Origin: Malachius bipustulatus
Lineage: Eukaryota > Arthropoda > Insecta > Coleoptera > Melyridae
Length of the DNA: 64,000 nucleotides
Assembly: GCA_910589415.1 (NCBI GenBank)
Contig: OU342632.1
Location: forward strand, 35,291,637 to 35,355,636
Reading direction: 5' to 3'
Shown here in pieces: positions 47,271 to 59,693 of the stretch; positions within the stretch are counted from its first letter, which is position 1; every line of letters begins with the position of its first letter. The translations under genes and the position numbers were made by a program. Below the pieces are notes generated by a model that worked only from the letters and a program-made list of their open reading frames with translations, did no database searches and was not told where the DNA came from.

Positions 47271-47385
47271 TATACAAGAGAAAAAAGTGATAGATTTTAG
47301 CTCGAGATGTGATTTCGTCCCTGACGCATAGCGGAGGGGACAAACACATCGGGAGCTAACATCGCACTTTCTTGTGTGTAATATA
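47271..47385. repeat. Small MITE-like hairpin
   Basis: TATACAAGAGAAAAAAGTGAT and AGCTCGAGATGTG on the left mirror CACATCGGGAGCTAACATCGC and ACTTTCTTGTGTG on the right, around a GTCCCTGACGCATAGCGGAG centre. Confidence 0.55.
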
Positions 47386-47605
47386 CAATTTTTTTCTGCG
47401 AGAAGAAATATCAGTGTTAGAATGTCGAAAAACGTAGTTAGATAACTAAAAATAATGTCGGAACGTTGATTTACGTTGAATATGAATTTTCAAACTACTT
47501 TTGTAGTAAAGCGACGTTTCCTGGTAACGAAACGATTTAATTCGATAAATGTCATAATTTAATTAAAATTTAAGATAGTTTTGCAAAGATTCTTGTAAGG
47601 TCTCA

Positions 47606-47679
47606 ATGAGTGAATTTAATAATATGGATAGTGATTGTTATGAAAATTCCCTTAATAATTGCCATTTGGATAATAAGGT
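47606..47679 (+). CDS. Possible orphan first exon
   Basis: ATG followed by about 24 codons (MSEFNNMDSDCYENSLNNCH, then LDNK) ends in AAG followed by GTAACT, a plausible donor in phase 0. The composition looks protein-like, but no downstream exon is recognisable and the fold-back element at 47933 follows. Very tentative. Confidence 0.2.
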
Positions 47680-47932
47680 AACTTTCCTTTACGTATATTT
47701 GATATAAATTTAATGATATCTGAGTGTTAATACTAGCTATACCTAAGCCGCCATTTCGGGGAAAAAGTACTCATTTTTTCCCAGATAAGATGCTGCTCAT
47801 ATAATGAGGCATTTTTCTACCTATCAACGGGGAAAAAAGGTCAAACTTTTACCCCGTCGCAGAAAAAAATTATTTATCGCATATGGGATACATATACCTC
47901 GAAAAAATTCCGATTATTAATGAGAGACTATA

Positions 47933-48808
47933 CAGGGTGTCCCAGCTTATTCGAAGCGGTCTCTGTAGGCCAAACGATGGATTTTTTCCAAAAAAATTTT
48001 GCACATTCAAGTACAGGATCACAATGGCCAAAATTTAAAATTATTTTGGGGTATACAGAGTGTCCCATAAGACAATGGCATATCAAAGTTATGTTTTTTT
48101 AAATGGAATGCTCCTAGGTTATTGCATTTTTAGATTGCCTGAAAAGAGAACATAAGATTGGCTTTTACAGTTGGTGTTTAAATTCAGAAGTTTTTGAGTT
48201 ATAAACAAGTGAAAATCGTAATTTTTCAAGTTCAAGGCCCTGTACAACGAAAACGGTTCAAGATAGAGAAAAATGGCTTACATGTTCCTATTTTAACTTT
48301 TCATGTACTATCCTATGATGTGGATGAAATGTTCATACAAGGTGATAAAAAATTTGAAAAATTCTGAGATTTCTCCACGCGTCGCCAAATAAAAAAATCA
48401 AAGAAAGTACAAATGTTTCTACACCATATGATAGTACATAAAAAGTTAAAATAGGGACATGTAAACCGTTTTTCTCTATCTTGAACCGTTTTCGTTGTAC
48501 AGGGCTTTGAACTTCAAAAATGACGATTTTCACTTGTTTATAACTCAAAAACTTCTGAATTTAAACACCAACTGTAAAAGCCAATCTTATTTTCTCTTCT
48601 CAGACAATCTAAAAATGCAATAACGTAGGAGCATTCCATTTAAAAAAACGTAACTTTGATATGCCACTCTCATATGGGACACTCTTTATACTCCAAAATA
48701 ATTTTAATTTATGGCGATTGTGATTCTATACTTGAATTTTCAATTTTTTTTTGAAAAAGTCCATCGTTTGGCCTACAGAGACCGCTTCGAATAAGCTGGG
48801 ACACCCTG
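47933..48808. mobile_element. 876-bp fold-back element (CAGGGTGTCCCAGC termini), TA target
   Basis: The termini CAGGGTGTCCCAGCTTATTC and GAATAAGCTGGGACACCCTG are exact complements flanked by TA. Complementarity continues through GCGGTCTCTGTAGGCCAAAC and most of the element. The inner block GGCTTACATGTTCCTATTTT ... AACTTTTCATG resembles the inner block of the element at 23683-24618, so the two share ancestry despite different outer ends. Confidence 0.8.
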
Positions 48809-49404
48809 TATTTCTAATAATTTTTGATATTTTTTAAGCGCAGCCTAAATTCTAAACATAATCATTTTTTAACTTTTAGAGGTTAGAGCATTCAAAAATA
48901 ACGTAAGACCTATACAATTTCCATATGTTTATTATTGTTTATTTCTAATTTGTTAGATTGCGCAAAATCAAAACGAAAAAATCACTTTTTATCAAAAGAT
49001 GATAGTGATGATTAGTAAATCCGTGGCATTATTAATATTACGTCCGTGAACTGATTTGCTAGTTGACTTGACACTTGAAATCCATCACGATTCCATGAAC
49101 AATGACATTTAACATTTGACCTCTGTTATTTGCTTTTATTGGAGGGGGAATTTGCGCAATTGCGCTTTATAATAATCAAATAATAATAACATTACATTAA
49201 CGTTATCATCTTATAATGATGACAACAAACTGTTTTTCCAACATTACATCAGTTTTTCTTTACGCTTTTGCAAAAATGGTCTGGTAATTTGATCTTCTCT
49301 TAAAATTGTAAAATTTGTGAAATCTAAAATCCACCAATCAGTAAATCGTCACCTGACAATAGCTAATGCTAATTTAAACTGCAAGAGCTAAAACAAAGGT
49401 GACC

Positions 49405-52400
49405 ATGGTAACCTGTCGTTTATTGTCTGTGATCATATTTTTATTTTATATAAATCTGTCAAGTTGCCTTTTTGATTTTCCTCCAGAATACCAAAGGGTA
49501 AGTCCTACTTATTTATAATAATTAATTCATCGTTTAAAGAAGTCCACCTTGCTTCTTGTGGTGAAGATTCGCAGTATTTCTATTTATAGGTCATTACACA
49601 CTTATATGTATTTTTAATAAATATAAATATAGGAAATATCTGATATTATGGTGCTGGGAAAACCGGTTATTTGTTGTTCTTTTATTATTTTTAACTCATT
49701 TCTTTGTTTCAATAGTAAAAATCCTACACACTGTTCATGTTTTTATTTTATAGAAAAATACGGAATACAATATGGGGAGGTCATGGTCATGGATCCCCAT
49801 TTAGATATTTGTAGTATTTGTACAATTTGTTGTTGGTATAACTGCTTTATTTGACAAGTGAAAGGCTAGTTTGGCACTTATTTAAATTTTAAACATGTCA
49901 CACCTGTCATATTTTGACAGAAGAGTTAATGAAATTGATATGAATGTGTCAAATTAAAAGAATTATTCGTTAACAAAAAAATGTAGATACAATATTTTCT
50001 AAAAATGCCTTAATTTATGGTGTTTTAGAAAATTAGGACCTGATCAAACATTAATATTCCATTTTAGCTAGCAGTTTCCCAATTTTATACATCAAAATCA
50101 ATTTTGCTCGCCATTCTGAAAACAAGAAGTGTCATTACAATCAACAGACACACGATTGTTCGAAACAATTATTTTGTGATGATTGTTTTCTTGCCACACT
50201 CTAAGCAAGTATTATGAAGGCTCATTAAGATAACGGGCTGGTTTCTGTGAACGTTTTTGAAGCTAATATCAAAGTTACATTACTTTTATTAACATTTTTG
50301 TACTCCCATGCATCCATACCAAGAATAACTAAATGGTAATTGTATACATCCGCGGCTCCTACGTTTCATCAATTTTTTCGGAGCGAAATAGGGGTGCTGG
50401 GTGGGTAAGAAGCTAAAAACAGCCATTGCAAACTAATATTAAGGTCACAACTAAGGCCTCTTTGGCACTACGGTCGAATTTCTATTTTTTTTTCACTTTC
50501 AGGGCAAGGAATATCTTCAAGATTAACAATAGCACAGTTTTTATTTTGAATTTTGCATTTATTTTGCATTTATATTCCAAAATATGCGACATCGCTCGCT
50601 ATTATGGTCCGACTACCTTTGAATGCGGTTCGTATGTTATACGTATGTTACCAGACCGGCTCTAGTGTTGATATTACGAGTTTCCGCCGTCCACTCGACA
50701 CTCTGACCTTGCATGTTTATTGTGATTTTCGCTGTTCTAAACGGGCCCGCACTCAGGAAGACCTTCTTTTGATGCCCTTTTGTTCGCTTATCTTTCATTT
50801 GCAAAGCAAATTAATACCTTCCTGGTGTTACTATAGGTATGTCCTCCACCCCTATATAGGTGCCATAGTGAAACTGTAGGAGCCGCGGATGTAAATAATG
50901 ACCAACTAAATTGCTATATTTTTCACCTACGGTCGATACCTTTTCTAGAAACAGCCCCAGAAATGTGCCCAATAACTTAATGAGTCTTTATAATATCCAC
51001 TGTCAGAGTTATTCTGAAAACAAATTTTCTTCAATTACATATTACGAAACTACTATAATATGTACTAAGAATAAGTTATGATAAAGTGTAACCTAATGGT
51101 CACGACCTGTGAAGTTTTATTGCCATCACTCCTTGAGATAAATATGTTTATGTTTTATCGCTGTGAAGTGGAAAAAATAAAAATAAGAAATTATTATTAT
51201 TGTTTTGACTTGTTTCTAGAAAACGCGTATAATATTTCCGAACTACCAATTTTTATTACATTAAAGATGTAGGTATAGGAGTAACCAGAAAGCTAATTTT
51301 CCACTTTTGAGAGTGCCATATAACGTGATAAGAAGAGAAATCCTTGTATAGGATTGCTCGATTGTCCATTGCCTTCCACAGTTGAATAACACACTTGAAT
51401 TTCTCTGAACTGGCTATAAAGATGTTGTAACGAGGCTAATGAACCAGACTAATAATATGTACTGAGAAAAGAACCTTGCCAGTTTTTTTTTTTTTTTTTT
51501 TTGTTACAAATTTTGCCATTCCAAAATCTTTATAGTATTTCTTCTCAAATTCATTCTAAGAAATAATCAGCCTTTTATCTTTCATTTAATACTTTTGTCT
51601 TGCAGATGCTGTTGTATGTAGGTAAATCTAGACATTCTGTAACAATTCTGGTGATGTCTATTAACTTATTCTGCTTTTTAAACTAGAAACACCAGTCAAA
51701 AAAAGATCTGTCATATAATTATTATTCCAGAGACTGTTCAATCCTGTTCTCTCCTTTGACAATCAAACAAATATAATATTATTCTTTCTCTTTATGATTA
51801 TTTACAGCTGGTTTCTTTTTATAAATAAAGAAATAAAATTTACCATCCTGCAATTACCTGAACTTCTTCTCAGATTCATTTCATTTTATTTGTAAATGGA
51901 AGTTTCTCAGTCCTTTGGAAATTTGGAATGCTTGCACGCTAATCGATTAATAGTTAGTAAGCGCTAGTCGCTAGTAGTTAGGTGTGCAGAGAGTAAAGTT
52001 AATTAAAATTAGACTTGAATCCCTCGAAATCAAGAGGCCTTAAGTGCCCTTGACCTTCAAAAAAGGCCTATAACTTTTTTCGTAATAATTTTTTCTGAGT
52101 TTTGAAGATGTACAATTGAAGAATATAAAGAAATATTCTAAAAAGGTCCTCTTTGTGTATCACGATAAAATTATCTGTTTCCGAGTAAAACTGTTTTAAA
52201 AATTTGCTTGCACTAAAATTGATCACTATAAATTATGATCATTCTGCAACAACACCAAAGTATGCTTTGGAAACAGCGGCAGGGTTGCCTAGGAAACAAG
52301 ACGTTTGCTTTGGATTTAATTTTGACAGCAATTTTTTTTTTATTAAAATTATTGTATTATTTTATTAAAAAAAAATGATTAAAAATTTTTAAAATTTTAT

Positions 52401-55400
52401 CATTTCCAAGTCTATTTATATACGAATTACTCTGTTTTGTACATAACTAGGCAACCCTGCAGCTGTTTCCAAATCATGCTTTGGTATTGTTGCAGAATTA
52501 TCATAATTTATGGTGATCAATTTTAGTGCAAGCAAATTTTTAAAACAGTTTTACTCGGAAAAAGGCCATTTTATCGTGATAGACTAAGAGGACCTTTTCC
52601 GAATATTTCTTCATGTTCTTCAATTGTGCATCTTCAAAACTCAGAAAAAATTGTTTTGAAAAAAGTTATAGGCCTTTTTTGAAGATCAAGGGCACTTAAG
52701 GCCTCTTGATTTCGAGGGATTCAAGTCTAATTTGGACCAAGGATGTAAAGCAACATCAGTGGCAAGTGTGTAAAATTTTAAGAAAATTCGTACAGTAGAA
52801 AAAAGTTATTAAAAAATATTGATTTAAAAAAATCAACTTTGAAGGCTTATAACTTTCTTGTTTGTGAGTTTTCGAAAAAAAAATTATAGATACTTTTGGC
52901 AATATTTCATCAAGTAGAATCACCCCCTTAATTTTTTGCGCACAATTTCCGGACACCCTGTTCGATCTAGGACACTCTTGTCATCAAAATTGGATTTTTC
53001 ACCTAAAAACTTGGATATAACATTTTTTAAGAAGCTAATAGCTGGAGTAAAAATATTTTTATAATGAAATCTCATGAGCAAAATTGTCTTCTCTCATAAT
53101 AATTGAGATAATAATTATTATAATATTTTGTTTCCTCCTCGTGTTAGAAAGAATTACCCAAAATCTGTAAATTTTGTGATAAAAACGATTTGTGGTGACC
53201 CCACACTAACCTTGTACTGATTTATTTTATTTTAACTAAATTGAGTAATTTATTTGCAAATAATTATCATTTAAAGATACTAAATAAATATCTCTTTAAT
53301 TTGTTGTGATAATTAATAATAATTATTATTACATCAAAATCTCGTTTACTTTTTCTTATTCTTTTGTTGTGTTTTTCCTCTTTGGAATTTCTGAAATTAC
53401 CATCGAAGTGTGTGATGTGAGTCATATTAGTGTAGGTATTCTAAATTATAAAATTACGAAAGATTAATAAGATAATTGAAGTAAATTATGTCATCTGGAA
53501 GTCTAAAATTTTAATCCAGACACAATCATTTAAATTAATCAAGCCTAATGATTGTTGTAGTAACGCTTGTTGTAGACAAAACAAAAATGCCAGTGTTACA
53601 GGGTAACTAGAAGATTCTTCTATTAATAGGCAAATCTTGCAAATTAATTTTTCTAGTTTATATACAGGGTGTTTCAAAGCATGTGATTCCCTGCCTCGTC
53701 CATAGAAAAAAAGTTCCTATTAACATGGGTCTGCAAATTTACCATTTTCGAGTAAAAAAATTTTCATTATTTGATTTGAGGATAGCTCAGGAATCCTTTG
53801 AGATACAGAACTCACTTTTTTTTTACACATCTTGTCGTTAATATTATGTACTTTTTGAGGGCTAATTAATTTTTTTATGTGGCAATAACAATCAGGAAAC
53901 AATATCTTTTGTCCACAGCGAAACATGTTACTACTTTTATGTTTTTCATCATAAAATGCTGTTTTTCAAATTACAATAATCGGCTAATCTGAACATGTTA
54001 TTATTTCTGAATTACAACTGGAAAAGGTGTAGTTGTCTTTATTAATAATAATTTTAACAAAATAACAGGACAATGACGGTGATCAAGGAGTCCCCTCGCA
54101 AGATCCACCTTATTATAGAAATGAAAACCACGGTTGTCCCGGCTGCGTTTTTGACCTGAATCCGAACGTCTTCGGAGTGTCCGATCTAGTCTTCACCGCA
54201 TTAAAACACATAGAGACCGAACACAACCAAAAATATTCTCTGGTCGAAGTGAAACGACTACAACGTCAGGTAATACCGACACTCCCTTCTCTTTTTCTTG
54301 TCGTTCTAATTATTGTGTCATCAAATTCCAGATAACATCTGGCGTGAAGTATATCTTATTAATCGACGTGGCCCCCACCGATTGCCCCAAGAACGTCGAC
54401 CAATACAAAGCTAAGCTTTGTAAAGCTAAAGAAGAGGATGCCGTGACATGCGAGATTGAATTATTTGAGAAACCGTGGATCAGCGACAATAAATACATAA
54501 CTTTGAACAATTGCACCGAGACGCAAGAATTCGTAATCCCCCAAATATATCATTACCTTAGACGCGATGATAGTGCTAATGAGATCGAAGGGAGTCTGAA
54601 GAATAAACGAAATTTTAATAAGGAAATGACTCCGGATAGATTGAAATCTTTGGAATCGCAGATTCTAGCCGATTCGATGAATACTGAAGGGACTCACGTT
54701 GTGGCAACCGAAGATAATCCAAATTTAGCCACACTTGGGAATACAGAAGATGCAAATCATCGTGGCGGTTTCTATACGGAAGCATTTCCGATCAATTGGG
54801 GGTATTCTCATGAGGATTTATCAGTTATACCTCTGCAATCAAGCTTAGATGATTTTAAATTAGAAAGAAATACTGATGGTCCGTTGCAGGAGAGAGAAAG
54901 TGTCAGAGAGATACGCTCGATTGGTCGATTAGAGAAGATTTCTCCCGACGAAAAACCTCTAGTTCGGGACCTGTCCGATTACGTAGCCGCAGTCCTTGAC
55001 GGAATCGACGAAGACAACCATAAGCGAGTCATTCTGCAAATATTGGGTGCAAAGAAAAGTCACGGAAAAGGTACAAATTACCATTTGATCCTTCGTCTTG
55101 GAATTTCCCATTGCCTCGAAGATCACATACCAGGTGTAACGGAGAAGTGTCGCCAGAAGTTGTTCAATAACTTGACGAAAATATGCAAAGTTCAGGTGCA
55201 TCTCGATGAAGATATGAGCAATCCTGAAATAATCAAATCTCAATGTCAAAATATCAAGAAAGATGAAAACGACAAAAATCGCACCAATTATAGCAGATAT
55301 AAGCGAAGCCGACTTTTGGGAGCCCCTGCCACGAAACCGAACGATGATCCAACAGCCCTCGAATACCTAAAACACAGCTTACAGTATTTTGACGATGCCG

Positions 55401-58400
55401 AAAATAAATATAAACTGAAAGAAGTAACTTCGGTCACCAGTCAGGTCGTTTCAGGATCTTTATGGAAGATTTCCGCGAAATTCAGTCTCACTGAATGCCC
55501 CAAAGACTCTGATAAGGACCCTCAAGAGTGCAACGAACTGGAAGGAGGGGAAGAGAAAGAATGTAGTTTGGAATTCTGGGATCAGCCTTGGTTAGAGAAC
55601 GGTTTACAGACCAAAATTGATTGTGGCGATGGCGAGAAAACTCATGTTTCAAACACCATATCAAGAAAAAAGAGAGATATACGTGGTGGGGTTAAAACTC
55701 TTCCCAATGACGATCCTAGAGCTTTGAAATATATTGAGCATAGCTTGCAATTCTTTGATACCGGAGACACCAAACCCAAATTGAAAGAAATTAAATCGGT
55801 TACCACTCAGACTGTTTCAGGCTCTTTGGTGAAAATTACTGCTACTTTTGTCTCGACTAACTGCCCCAAAGACTCGGACACCGACCTCGAAGATTGCGAA
55901 GAACAAATTGGAGGAGAGGAAAAAGAATGCAAGTTGGAATTCTGGGATCAGCCTTGGTTAGAGAACGGTTTACAGACCAAAATTGATTGTGGTGATGGCG
56001 AGAAAACTCATGTCACAAATACCATATCAAGGAAAAGACGAGATGCACATGGTGTACCTGGTGGTGTTACAACTCTTTCGAATGATGACCCCAGGGCACT
56101 GAAGTATATCGAGCATAGCTTGCAATTCTTCGATACCGGAGATACTAAACCCAAATTGAAAGAAATTAAATCGGTTACCACTCAAGTTGTTTCAGGCTCT
56201 TTGGTGAAAATTACTGCTACTTTTGTCTCGACTAACTGCCCCAAAGACTCGGACACTGACCTCGAAGATTGCGAAGAACAAATTGGAGGAGAGGAGAAAG
56301 AATGCAAGTTGGAATTCTGGGATCAGCCTTGGTTGGAGAACGGTCTACAGACCAAAATTGATTGTGGTGATGGCGAGAAAACTCATGTCACAAATACGAT
56401 ATCAAGGAAAAGACGAAATGTACCTCTTGTAGCTGGTGGTGTTACAACTCTTTCCAATGATGACCCCAGGGCTCTGAAGTATATCGAGCATAGCTTGCAA
56501 TTCTTCGATGCTGGAGATACTAAACCCAAATTGAAAGAAATTAAATCGGTTACCACTCAGGTTGTTTCAGGCTCTTTGGTGAAAATTACTGCTACTTTTG
56601 TCTCGACTACCTGCCCCAAAGACTCGGACACTGACCTTGAAGATTGCGAAGAACAAATTGGAGGAGAGGAAAAAGAATGCAAGTTGGAATTCTGGGATCA
56701 GCCTTGGCTAGAGAACGGTTTACGGACCAAAATTGATTGTGGTGATGGCGAGAAAACTCATGTCACAAATACCATATCAAGGAAAAGACGAAATGTACCT
56801 CTTGTAGATGGTGGTGTTACAACTCTTTCCAATGACGACCCCAGGGCTCTGAAGTATATCGAGCATAGCTTGCAATTCTTCGATACCGGAGATACCAAAC
56901 CCAAATTGAAAGAAATTAAATCGGTAACCACTCAAGTTGTTTCAGGCTCTTTGGTGAAAATTACTGCTATTTTTGTCTCGACTAACTGCCCCAAAGACTC
57001 TGACACTGACCTCGAAGATTGCGAAGAACAAATTGGAGGAGAGGAAAAAGAATGCAAGTTGGAATTCTGGGATCAGCCTTGGTTGGAGAACGGTCTACAG
57101 ACCAAAATTGATTGTGGCGATGGCGAGAAAACTCATGTCACAAATACGATATCAAGGAAAAGACGAGATGCACATGGTGTACCTGGTGGTGTTACAACTC
57201 TTTCCAATGATGACCCCAGGGCTCTGAAGTATATCGAGCATAGCTTGCAATTCTTCGATACCGGAGATACCAAACCCAAATTGAAAGAAATTAAATCGGT
57301 AACCACTCAAGTTGTTTCAGGCTCTTTGGTGAAAATTACTGCTATTTTTGTCTCGACTAACTGCCCCAAAGACTCTGACACTGACCTCGAAGATTGCGAA
57401 GAACAAATTGGAGGAGAGGAAAAAGAATGCAAGTTGGAATTCTGGGATCAGCCTTGGTTAGAGAACGGTTTACAAACCAAAATTGATTGTGGTGATGGTG
57501 AGAAAACTCATGTCACAAACACCATATCGAGAAAAAGAAGAAATGTTCCGATGCCAGGAGGTGCTATAGCTCTCCCTAATGACAATCCGACTGCTCTCAG
57601 ATACGTGCATGATAGTTTACAATATTTTGACACTAGTGACACCAAGTACAAATTAAAAGAAATTACCTCGGTTACCAGTCAGGTTGTTGCAGGATCATTG
57701 ATGAAGGTTACTGCTGTATTCGTCCCGACGAACTGTCCCAGAGACTCTGATAAGGAACCTCAGAATTGTGAAGAGCTAGAAGGAGGTGAAGAGAAAATAT
57801 GCAAGTTCAAGTTCTGGGATCGTCCCTGGTTAGAGAACGGTTTACAAATAACCAGAGATTGCGGCGATGAAGTGAAAACTTTCACAGCGGAGAGCCCCTT
57901 CAGAAGCAAGGAAAGTCGTAAAAAACGAAGTGTGGAGGACAACGTTATCGATGTCGAATTCGGTTACCAAAATTTATTCAACGAATTCATGGCGTCTTAC
58001 AATAAAAACTATAACGACTTGGAGGAATACCAGTACAGGCTGAAAGTGTTCCGTAGGAATATGAAATTTGTCGAAATATTGAACGAAAACGAACAAGGCA
58101 CCGCTTATTACGGTCCGACACGGTTCGCCGATTTAACTGCGGACGAATTCAAACAATATCTGGGCTATAACAAATCTTTGAGGGACGACAAGCAAGAACC
58201 TTTACCGCAAGCGGTAATCCCTGACGTGCCAGATTTACCTACATCGTTCGACTGGCGAGATCATAATGCAGTTACCGAGGTCAAAAACCAAGGTATGTGC
58301 GGAAGCTGCTGGGCTTTCAGTACGACCGGCAACATTGAAGGACAATATGCTATTAAACACGGACAACTTCTGGAGTTTTCTGAACAAGAACTAGTCGACT

Positions 58401-59163
58401 GCGACAGTTTGGACTCTGGTTGTAACGGTGGTCTCATGGATAACGCTTACAGGTAAGTTTCTACCTCCTCCAAAACAAAATGTAGGCTTTTTCCACCATC
58501 TAATTTAATAGCGCTCCGCGATTTTTTCATCCTTATTGACCGTTTGCAATAGGATTTCATACAATAAAAACCTGCTCTTTTGATAGTTCCTTATTGCCCT
58601 GTTTATTAGGACATATAATCAATAGCCAATCAATAGAACTAGAATGTGAGAAATATTTATTTCTAGATACATAGAAAAAACCGGAGGATTAGAACTGGAA
58701 AGTGAATACCCGTACGAAGCGGAAAAAGAGAAATGCATCTTCAACAGATCAAAAGTTCACGTTCAATTGACAGGAGCTGTCAATATCAGTTCCAACGAAA
58801 CCGACATGGCGAAGTGGTTGACACAGAACGGCCCCATTTCTATAGCGATCAACGCCAACGCCATGCAGTTCTACATGGGCGGCGTGTCACATCCTTTCAG
58901 GTTCCTCTGCAACCCCAATAATTTAGATCACGGGGTGTTGATTGTAGGTTACGGAGTCCACAGTAAGTTGTTTAGTTATTTTTTTATTGCGGATTTTTAT
59001 GATCTTTTTTTCAGATTACCCGAGGTTTAGGAAGTCACTGCCATATTGGATTGTGAAGAATTCTTGGGGGCCCAGTTGGGGCGAGCAGGGGTACTACAGA
59101 GTGTATAGGGGAGATGGAACTTGCGGGGTTAATCAAACCCCTTCTAGTGCCATCGTCGAATAG
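49405..59163 (+). CDS. Secreted multicystatin-cathepsin F polyprotein (1619 aa, five exons)
   Basis: Exons: 49405-49497, 54069-54269, 54332-58452, 58667-58962, 59015-59163; all junctions GT/AG and in frame. Residues 1-21 are a signal peptide. Divergent cystatin 1 (about 47-170) keeps QITSG and KPW. Cystatin-like domain 2 (about 308-415) has lost both motifs. Seven canonical cystatins start near residues 428, 550, 675, 800, 925, 1050 and 1174, each with G-G or its equivalent, QxVxG (QVVSG, QTVSG or QVVAG), a PW and four cysteines. RYKR, RKKR and RKRR sites separate them, fitting furin-type cleavage. An I29 propeptide (about 1310-1370, with GPTRFADLT) precedes a cathepsin F-type C1A protease with Cys1424 (GSCWAF), His1560 (LDHGV) and Asn1586 (KNSWG), so it should be active. 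Cystatin-cathepsin F fusions are known in insects; nine domains is large. Likely lysosomal or secreted. The 4.6-kb intron 1 holds two mobile elements. Confidence 0.92.
50347..50891. mobile_element. 545-bp MITE, CCGCGGCTC termini, copy 2
   Basis: TA-flanked (50345-50346 and 50892-50893), with termini CATCCGCGGCTCCTAC ... GTAGGAGCCGCGGATG. Outer thirds match copy 1 at 30851-31362; the centre (about 50583-50760) is different and GC-richer. Confidence 0.8.
52007..52733. mobile_element. 727-bp fold-back element in intron 1
   Basis: Arms of about 300 bp: AAATTAGACTTGAATCCCTC pairs with the complement ending at 52733. Matching continues through AAGAGGCCTTAAGTGCCCTTGA, CTATAACTTTTTTC, TTGCTTGCACTAAAATTGATCA and CAACAACACCAAAGCATG-like sequence. 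Few mismatches are seen. It is transcribed with the host gene and could form a long hairpin in the pre-mRNA. Confidence 0.8.
55319..57928 (+). repeat. Seven tandem canonical cystatin units (mostly 375 bp)
   Basis: Unit starts: 55319, 55685, 56060, 56435, 56810, 57185 and 57557; the last ends with RKKR at about 57928. Units two to five are exactly 375 bp, unit six is 372 bp and unit one is 366 bp. Units two to six are nearly identical even at synonymous positions, whereas one and seven are diverged. All seven lie in one exon, so the array grew without intron duplication. Confidence 0.9.
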
Positions 59164-59511
59164 GACTCAATTTTATAAGTTTTGACTCGAATAATTATTG
59201 CAGTACAATTTTTCGCTCTGATAGTATTAGATTCAGCAGGTAGTAATATCTTCAAGGTCATATTAACCAGATTTAGTAGCTCTCTAAATCAGTTTGAACA
59301 TGTTTAATAATTAAATTACATTACGGCTCAAAATTAATGTAACTTATTTGAGACCAAACTGCTTATCGAATCTAATTATTGGTATTTTTAATTGGAAAAT
59401 GGCCGCTATTATAAGGGAATAATAATATATTGAGAGTTTTTATTAGTGAGTTGTGAACGAATCGCTTGTTACATCACATTTTTCATATGAATATATTAAT
59501 TTTCTACTAAA

Positions 59512-59683
59512 AATAAAATATAAAATTTTATATTATAATAGAAACAATTTTTTATAACGTGCCTGTTGTGGGCTAAATTTTTATTTCTACTTTTATGTTG
59601 TGCAGATGCAGAAGAATAAAATTTTATTACAAATTGAACTTCCATTACTACTTCAATAACAATAAACTATTACCTACTTTATT
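59512..59683. terminator. Interleaved polyadenylation signals of two convergent genes
   Basis: Plus-strand AATAAA occurs at 59512 and 59615. Minus-strand AATAAA occurs at 59623-59628 and 59678-59683. The cathepsin stop is at 59163 and the IFT70 stop at 59694, so the two 3' ends are close and may overlap. Which signals are used is not determinable here. Confidence 0.5.
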
Positions 59684-59693
59684 ATATTAAACT

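Larger units (their letters stand above)
49498..54068 (+). other. Intron 1 of the multicystatin-cathepsin gene
   Basis: Intron of 4.6 kb between a GTAAGT donor and an AACAG acceptor, phase 0. It carries the MITE at 50347-50891 and the fold-back at 52007-52733, a T-run at 51483, and solitary ACACCCTGT/ACAGGGTGT ends near 52950 and 53665. No additional exon recognised. Confidence 0.75.

Noticed and set aside
49401..49414. X-box-like palindrome GTGACCATGGTAAC over the cathepsin start codon
   Set aside because: It fails the RFX consensus at one position on each strand, and the symmetry is explained by the CCATGG start context.
56223..57227. Plus-frame ORFs of 69 and 84 codons inside the cystatin array
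   Set aside because: Alternate-frame shadows of the repeated cystatin coding sequence.
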